From: Oxalobacteraceae bacterium OTU3CAMAD1
Lineage (GTDB): Bacteria > Pseudomonadota > Gammaproteobacteria > Burkholderiales > Burkholderiaceae_D
Assembly (NCBI GenBank): GCA_024123915.1
Contig: CP099650.1
Location: 4,402,001 to 4,466,000 of the forward strand
Length of the DNA: 64,000 nucleotides
Direction of reading: 5' to 3'
Shown here: positions 60,092-64,000 of the stretch, piece by piece
Numbering within the stretch: the stretch's first letter is position 1
Layout: every line of letters starts with the position of its first letter
Position numbers and translations under genes: made by a program
Notes under the pieces: generated by a model
The model's input: only the letters and a program-made list of their open reading frames with translations
Told to the model about the DNA's origin: nothing
Database searches by the model: none

Positions 60092-62578
60092 TTAGATCGG
60101 TGCTCCCGGCGGAACCGGCGGCGCGGCGCGCAGTTTGACGCTTCGAGGGTCCTTCAGATAGGCGGTAATCAGCTCCGCCGCTTCCCTGCGGCTGGTGGCC
60201 GTCACGCCCTTGCCTGGATTTTTTTGCAGCCACTGCGCCAGCTCGCGCGCCGATTGTGTGACTTCGGCCGCCACGTTAGGATGCAGTTTGCCGCCATCGA
60301 GCAAGTTCAGTACCCCGTCGACCAGTACCCAGTTTGCCGCCAACTGCACCGCCTCGCCGGCAACGACCGACGCCGGCACCGGCTCCCGTTTCCACGTCTT
60401 TTGCAGCAGCAGCGACAGCACTTCCCCAACGCCGGGCTGCTGCGCGTCGCGCGCATGCTGCCACGCGAGGCGGTTGATGCGGCCCGCGTCCAGCAGGAAG
60501 CCGGCCGTTTGCGCGGCGCCCGCCTCCGCGATCGAGAAGGCGTCGAACACGGAGCCCATGCGGGTGGCGAAGTACTCGCGGCCACGATCGTGCCCCGCAG
60601 CCGGAGGCGTCAGAACATCGAGCACGTTGGCTGGCAGAGCAAGATACTCCGCCCGCAGGCTGTCTGCCAAGCAATTCAAGGCTTGGCGCTGTACGGTCGC
60701 CGGAGTAATTCTGACGCCGGCCTTGCCGATGCCGGCTTTGACGTCGCCGCTGGTGGTGTAATCGAAATCGCCGCCGCCGATCAGGCGTGCCACCGCCTCG
60801 CCCTGGTAGCGTTGCAGCAGATAGAGCGGCACCAGGCGCGCTTCGAGCTCGCCGATCTGGCGTGCGTCGGGCAGCACATCGACCGAGAAGGTTTGCAGCG
60901 CGCGCTGGCGCACGGCGCCCAGTTGATCCCAGGTCTTGATCGTGTCCGGGCCGAAGTCCCACAGCAGGCCGTCCGGGTGGCTGGCGCCGGGTGTGCGGTC
61001 ATCCTGGTCGCTGGAATACAGCAGCCCTGCGGCCTTGGCGTCGGCGCGCAGCTTGGCCAGCGCGGCCTGCTCGTGCGCGCCGCCGCCGAAATCGCCGTAG
61101 ACGTATTTGACGATGTAGTCGTCCCACGGCCCCACACCGACGCCATACGCGTCCGCCAGATCGACGTCGCCCTGGGCGTTGAGCTTCAGGATAGGATGAG
61201 GATAATCCATCACCGAGCCGTTGCCGTTGCCGAAGCGGCTGGCGGCGAAGTTATGCGCGAAACCCAAAGTGTGGCCGACTTCATGCGCCGACAATTGGCG
61301 CAGGCGCGCCAATGCCATCTCCTCGGCCAGTTTATGTTTGTCCGCCGGCGCGTTTTTACCGTAAGGCGCGAGCAGGCTCTCGGCGATGAGGATGTCCTGC
61401 CGCACCCGCTGCGATCCAAGCGTAACGGCGCCACGAATGATCTCGCCGGTGCGTGGATCGGCCAGCGCGTTCCCGTACGACCAGCCGCGCGTGGCGCGGT
61501 GCACCCAGTGGATCACGTTGTAGCGGATGTCCATGGCGTCGACGCCTTCGGGCAGCAGCTCGACCCGGTAGGCATCTTTGAAGCCGGCCTTCTCGAAGGC
61601 GCTGGCCCACCACGAAGCGCCCTGCAGCAGCGCGCTGCGCACCGGCTCCGGCGCGCCCCGGTCGACGTAGTACACGATCGGTTTCTTGACGGTGCTGACG
61701 GCCGCCGACGGATCGGTCTTTTCGAGCCGGTGCCGCACCTGCCAGTGCACGTCGATACTGCTGGCGAGCGGCGTGGCGAAGTCGAAGTAATTGACATCGA
61801 AGCCGCCGGAAAACGGATGATAGCTGCGCGGCCGCCAGCCGGCCTGGCCGTCGATCTTCGGCAGGCGCACCATGCTGATGCGCTGGCGCATCGACAGGCT
61901 GGCCGGGTCGGCGGCGACTTGACGCACATATTCGGCCTGGCCCGGTCCTGCGAAGGTCAGCAGCGATTCGAGTTCCACATTGTCGGGGAAGGCTTTGGCC
62001 TGTTCGGCCAGCACCGCGCTGCGCGCCGGATCGACCTGATAGGCGCCTTGCTTGGTGGCCGCCAGCCGGGCGGCGCTGCCGTGGCGGTCGGCCAGCAGGA
62101 AGCTGGAGAAGTCAACCAGGTGCGCGCCACCGTCGCTGGCCAGGATGTCGCCCGACCACAGCACGGCGTTGGCGAACGATTCCTTGACGGCGGCCCGTTC
62201 ATCCTTGTCCGCCGACGCGGCGATGTAGGCGGTATTGTCCTGCGCCAGAAACAGCTTGGCGCCATGTTTTTCGAAATGGACCATGCGCATGTCGCCGGCC
62301 TGGCCGCGATCGAGGCCGACGTCGTTCGAGCCCAGTGCGTACGGCAGGGAACTCAGTAGCAGGAAGGGCTGCTCCAGCGACGCCACCGACAGCAGCACCC
62401 TGCCCTTGGCCGCGTCGCGCCAGACGTCGATGAAGCCCGGCTGCGATTGCAGGCCGCGCGTGACGTCCGCCACCGATTTGGCGGGAGTGTTCGATTGCGC
62501 CAGCGCCGGTGCCCCCGGCGCCGCGCCCATCATCAGAAGAGCGAGCAGCAGCGGCCCGGCGGCTGGCGCGGTCCTCAT
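60092..62578 (-). CDS. Exported zinc metalloprotease (DUF5117/DUF4953 type)
   Basis: An 828-residue secreted or periplasmic protease with a signal peptide (LLLALLMMGAAPGAPALAQ). The motif HEVGHTLGFAH (H432, E433, H436, H442) is the extended metzincin zinc site HExxHxxGxxH; the Met-turn candidate is in GSVMDYPHP. The DUF5117-like N-terminal region runs to about 290. It shares a 4-nt ATGA overlap with the upstream prolyl oligopeptidase gene, so both exopeptidase and protease are probably made together for peptide use. Substrate unknown. Confidence 0.9.
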   Translation of the reverse strand: MRTAPAAGPLLLALLMMGAAPGAPALAQSNTPAKSVADVTRGLQSQPGFIDVWRDAAKGRVLLSVASLEQPFLLLSSLPYALGSNDVGLDRGQAGDMRMVHFEKHGAKLFLAQDNTAYIAASADKDERAAVKESFANAVLWSGDILASDGGAHLVDFSSFLLADRHGSAARLAATKQGAYQVDPARSAVLAEQAKAFPDNVELESLLTFAGPGQAEYVRQVAADPASLSMRQRISMVRLPKIDGQAGWRPRSYHPFSGGFDVNYFDFATPLASSIDVHWQVRHRLEKTDPSAAVSTVKKPIVYYVDRGAPEPVRSALLQGASWWASAFEKAGFKDAYRVELLPEGVDAMDIRYNVIHWVHRATRGWSYGNALADPRTGEIIRGAVTLGSQRVRQDILIAESLLAPYGKNAPADKHKLAEEMALARLRQLSAHEVGHTLGFAHNFAASRFGNGNGSVMDYPHPILKLNAQGDVDLADAYGVGVGPWDDYIVKYVYGDFGGGAHEQAALAKLRADAKAAGLLYSSDQDDRTPGASHPDGLLWDFGPDTIKTWDQLGAVRQRALQTFSVDVLPDARQIGELEARLVPLYLLQRYQGEAVARLIGGGDFDYTTSGDVKAGIGKAGVRITPATVQRQALNCLADSLRAEYLALPANVLDVLTPPAAGHDRGREYFATRMGSVFDAFSIAEAGAAQTAGFLLDAGRINRLAWQHARDAQQPGVGEVLSLLLQKTWKREPVPASVVAGEAVQLAANWVLVDGVLNLLDGGKLHPNVAAEVTQSARELAQWLQKNPGKGVTATSRREAAELITAYLKDPRSVKLRAAPPVPPGAPI

Positions 62579-64000
62579 TGCGGGCCCGCCGCCTTGACAG
62601 CCGCGGTCGCCGGCGCAGGAGCGGTTTGCGCCCCAGTGGTTTGCACCGCCGGCGTCGCGCCGTCCATTTGCAGCGCGCGGCTCAGGAAGCCCCAGCGGTC
62701 CGCCACCTCCTCGATCTGCTTGGTGGTCGGCTTGCCGGCGCCGTGGCCGGCCTTGGTGTCGATGCGAATCAGGATCGGCGCGGCGCCGGCCTGGTCGGCC
62801 TGCGCGGCGGCGGCGAACTTGAAGCTGTGCGCCGGCACGACGCGGTCGTCATGGTCGGCGGTGGTGATCATCGTCGCCGGATAGCAGGTCCCCTTTTTCA
62901 GGTTGTGCAGCGGCGAGTACTTGACCAGCGCCTTGAACTCCTCCGGGTTGTCGGACGAACCGTAGTCCGACGTCCACGCCCAGCCGATGGTGAATTTATG
63001 GAAGCGCAGCATATCGAGCACGCCCACCTGCGGGATCGCGGCGGCGAACAATTCCGGACGCTGCGTCATCGCCGCACCGACCAGCAGGCCGCCATTGCTG
63101 CCGCCGCCGATGGCCAGTTTGGCCGGCGACGTGACCTTGTGCGCGATCAGCCATTCGGCCGCGCCGATAAAGTCGTCGAACACGTTCTGCTTTTGCAGCT
63201 TGGTGCCCGCCTCGTGCCACGATTCGCCGTACTCGCCGCCTCCGCGCAGATTGGCCATGACGTAGACGCCGCCCATCTCCAGCCACGCCAGATTGGCGAC
63301 CGAGAACGACGGCGTCAGCGACACATTGAAGCCGCCGTAGCCATACAGGTAGGTCGGATTGGCGCCGTCCAGCTTCAAGCCCTTCTTGGCGACGATGAAC
63401 ATCGGCACCTTGGTGCCGTCACGGCTGGTGAAGAACTCCTGGCGCGTCTCGAAGCCGGCCGGATCGAAATCCACCTTCGGCTGGCGGTACACGCTGCTCT
63501 TGTTGGCCTTCAGGTCGTAGCGGTAGATCGTCGTCGGCGTGGTGAAGCTGGTGTACGAGTAGAAGGTCTCGGTGTCGGCGCGTTTGCCGCTAAAGCCGCC
63601 GGCCGTGCCGAGGCCCGGCAGTTCGATATCGTGCAGCGGCTTGCCTTTGAGGTCGAACACCTTGACCAGGCTATGCGCGTCGCTCAGGTAGTCCACCAGC
63701 AGTTGGTGGTTGACGATGGACGCCGACACCAGCGTGTTGGAGCTTTCCGGCACGATCTGCTTCCAGTTCAGCACCGCCGGCTTGCGCGTGTCGATGCTGA
63801 CGATGCGGCCGCGCGGCGCGTTGCGCTCCGTGTGGAACCAGAACACCGGACCTTCGTTGCCGACGAAGTTATAGACGGCGTCGAAGTCCTCCAGCAGGCC
63901 GACGACCTTGGAATCCTTGCGGCTCAAGTCCTTGTAGAACACGCGGTTCTTGTTCTCGGTGCCTTGCGAGGCGGTGATGATCAGATAGCGGCCGTCCTGG
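62575..64000 (-). CDS. Prolyl oligopeptidase (S9A family), partial at N-terminus
   Basis: The C-terminal part of a prolyl oligopeptidase, reading from the window edge (QDGRYLIITASQGTENKN). It has the end of the beta-propeller (about the first 200 residues) and the complete alpha/beta-hydrolase domain with nucleophile Ser in GGGSNGGLL, Asp in DHDDRVVPAHS and His in KAGHGAGK. It cleaves short peptides after proline. The C-terminus ends in an unusual Ala/Pro/Thr-rich tail (TAPAPATAAVKAAGPQ). The start and any signal peptide lie beyond base 64000. It overlaps the metalloprotease gene by 4 nt. Confidence 0.94.
   Translation of the reverse strand, partial: QDGRYLIITASQGTENKNRVFYKDLSRKDSKVVGLLEDFDAVYNFVGNEGPVFWFHTERNAPRGRIVSIDTRKPAVLNWKQIVPESSNTLVSASIVNHQLLVDYLSDAHSLVKVFDLKGKPLHDIELPGLGTAGGFSGKRADTETFYSYTSFTTPTTIYRYDLKANKSSVYRQPKVDFDPAGFETRQEFFTSRDGTKVPMFIVAKKGLKLDGANPTYLYGYGGFNVSLTPSFSVANLAWLEMGGVYVMANLRGGGEYGESWHEAGTKLQKQNVFDDFIGAAEWLIAHKVTSPAKLAIGGGSNGGLLVGAAMTQRPELFAAAIPQVGVLDMLRFHKFTIGWAWTSDYGSSDNPEEFKALVKYSPLHNLKKGTCYPATMITTADHDDRVVPAHSFKFAAAAQADQAGAAPILIRIDTKAGHGAGKPTTKQIEEVADRWGFLSRALQMDGATPAVQTTGAQTAPAPATAAVKAAGPQ

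Noticed and set aside
60002..62359. Plus-strand open frame of 785 codons
   Set aside because: Antisense of the metalloprotease gene.

Overview
The window is about 64 kb of high-GC chromosome from a betaproteobacterium, most likely Burkholderiales, family Oxalobacteraceae (Massilia/Duganella/Janthinobacterium group). This placement is inferred from gene content and order: tig-clpP-clpX-lon-hupB followed by tRNA-Val and two tRNA-Asp genes and ppiD, thrC-moeA-moaD, and squalene genes of the hpnCDE type. No plasmid, prophage, insertion sequence or CRISPR array was found.

Layout. 0-4 kb: purL (minus strand, its C-terminal tail lies outside the window). 4.2-12 kb: an orphan response regulator fused to TPR repeats, then a minus-strand pair of a fused 5-oxoprolinase/hydantoinase and a hybrid histidine kinase overlapping by 20 nt, and a 49-residue membrane protein. 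12-16.2 kb: nnr (NAD(P)H-hydrate repair), a YbbA-type ABC ATPase divergent from tesA, and mnmH/selU. 16.8-19.2 kb: a TonB-dependent receptor. 19.4-28.8 kb: the conserved protein quality-control block ppiD, tRNAs, hupB, lon, clpX, clpP, tig and tRNA-Leu, all on the minus strand and with terminators between units. 29-33.3 kb: an RND efflux pump with its lipoprotein adaptor.

33.4-44.4 kb: squalene biosynthesis genes split in two. hpnC is at 33.4 kb and hpnD-hpnE at 42.1 kb. The 8 kb between them holds accessory genes: DUF1579- and DUF2200-like proteins, a small tyrosine phosphatase, a more A/T-rich stretch of unknown genes, a lone GH97 glycosidase, a FIST sensor with a histidine kinase, and a VOC protein. 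44.5-50.8 kb: a HAAS/GIN envelope pair, a flavoprotein, moaD, moeA and thrC. 51-54.2 kb: a large GAF-PAS-GGDEF-EAL protein. 54.2-58.6 kb: a threonine/serine catabolic module (sdaA, SDR-type tdh, kbl) with a divergent XRE-cupin regulator. 58.7-64 kb: an ammonium transporter with a recognisable sigma-54 promoter and NtrC-like site, a metzincin-type metalloprotease and a prolyl oligopeptidase cut by the window edge.

Two unrelated families of intergenic palindromes are scattered through the window. One is a compound element with GGGGTCGGACCC-type cores nested inside AACCCGCA/TGCGGGTT arms (five copies). The other is built from ACGTAGGGCGGATTA units (three loci). Both sit mainly at gene 3' ends, and several copies supply the last codons of the adjacent gene. 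These repeats, the split hpn locus, the degenerate receiver domain at 4.2 kb and the nitrogen-type promoter of amt are the points most worth following up. I did not find a clearly new multi-gene system.
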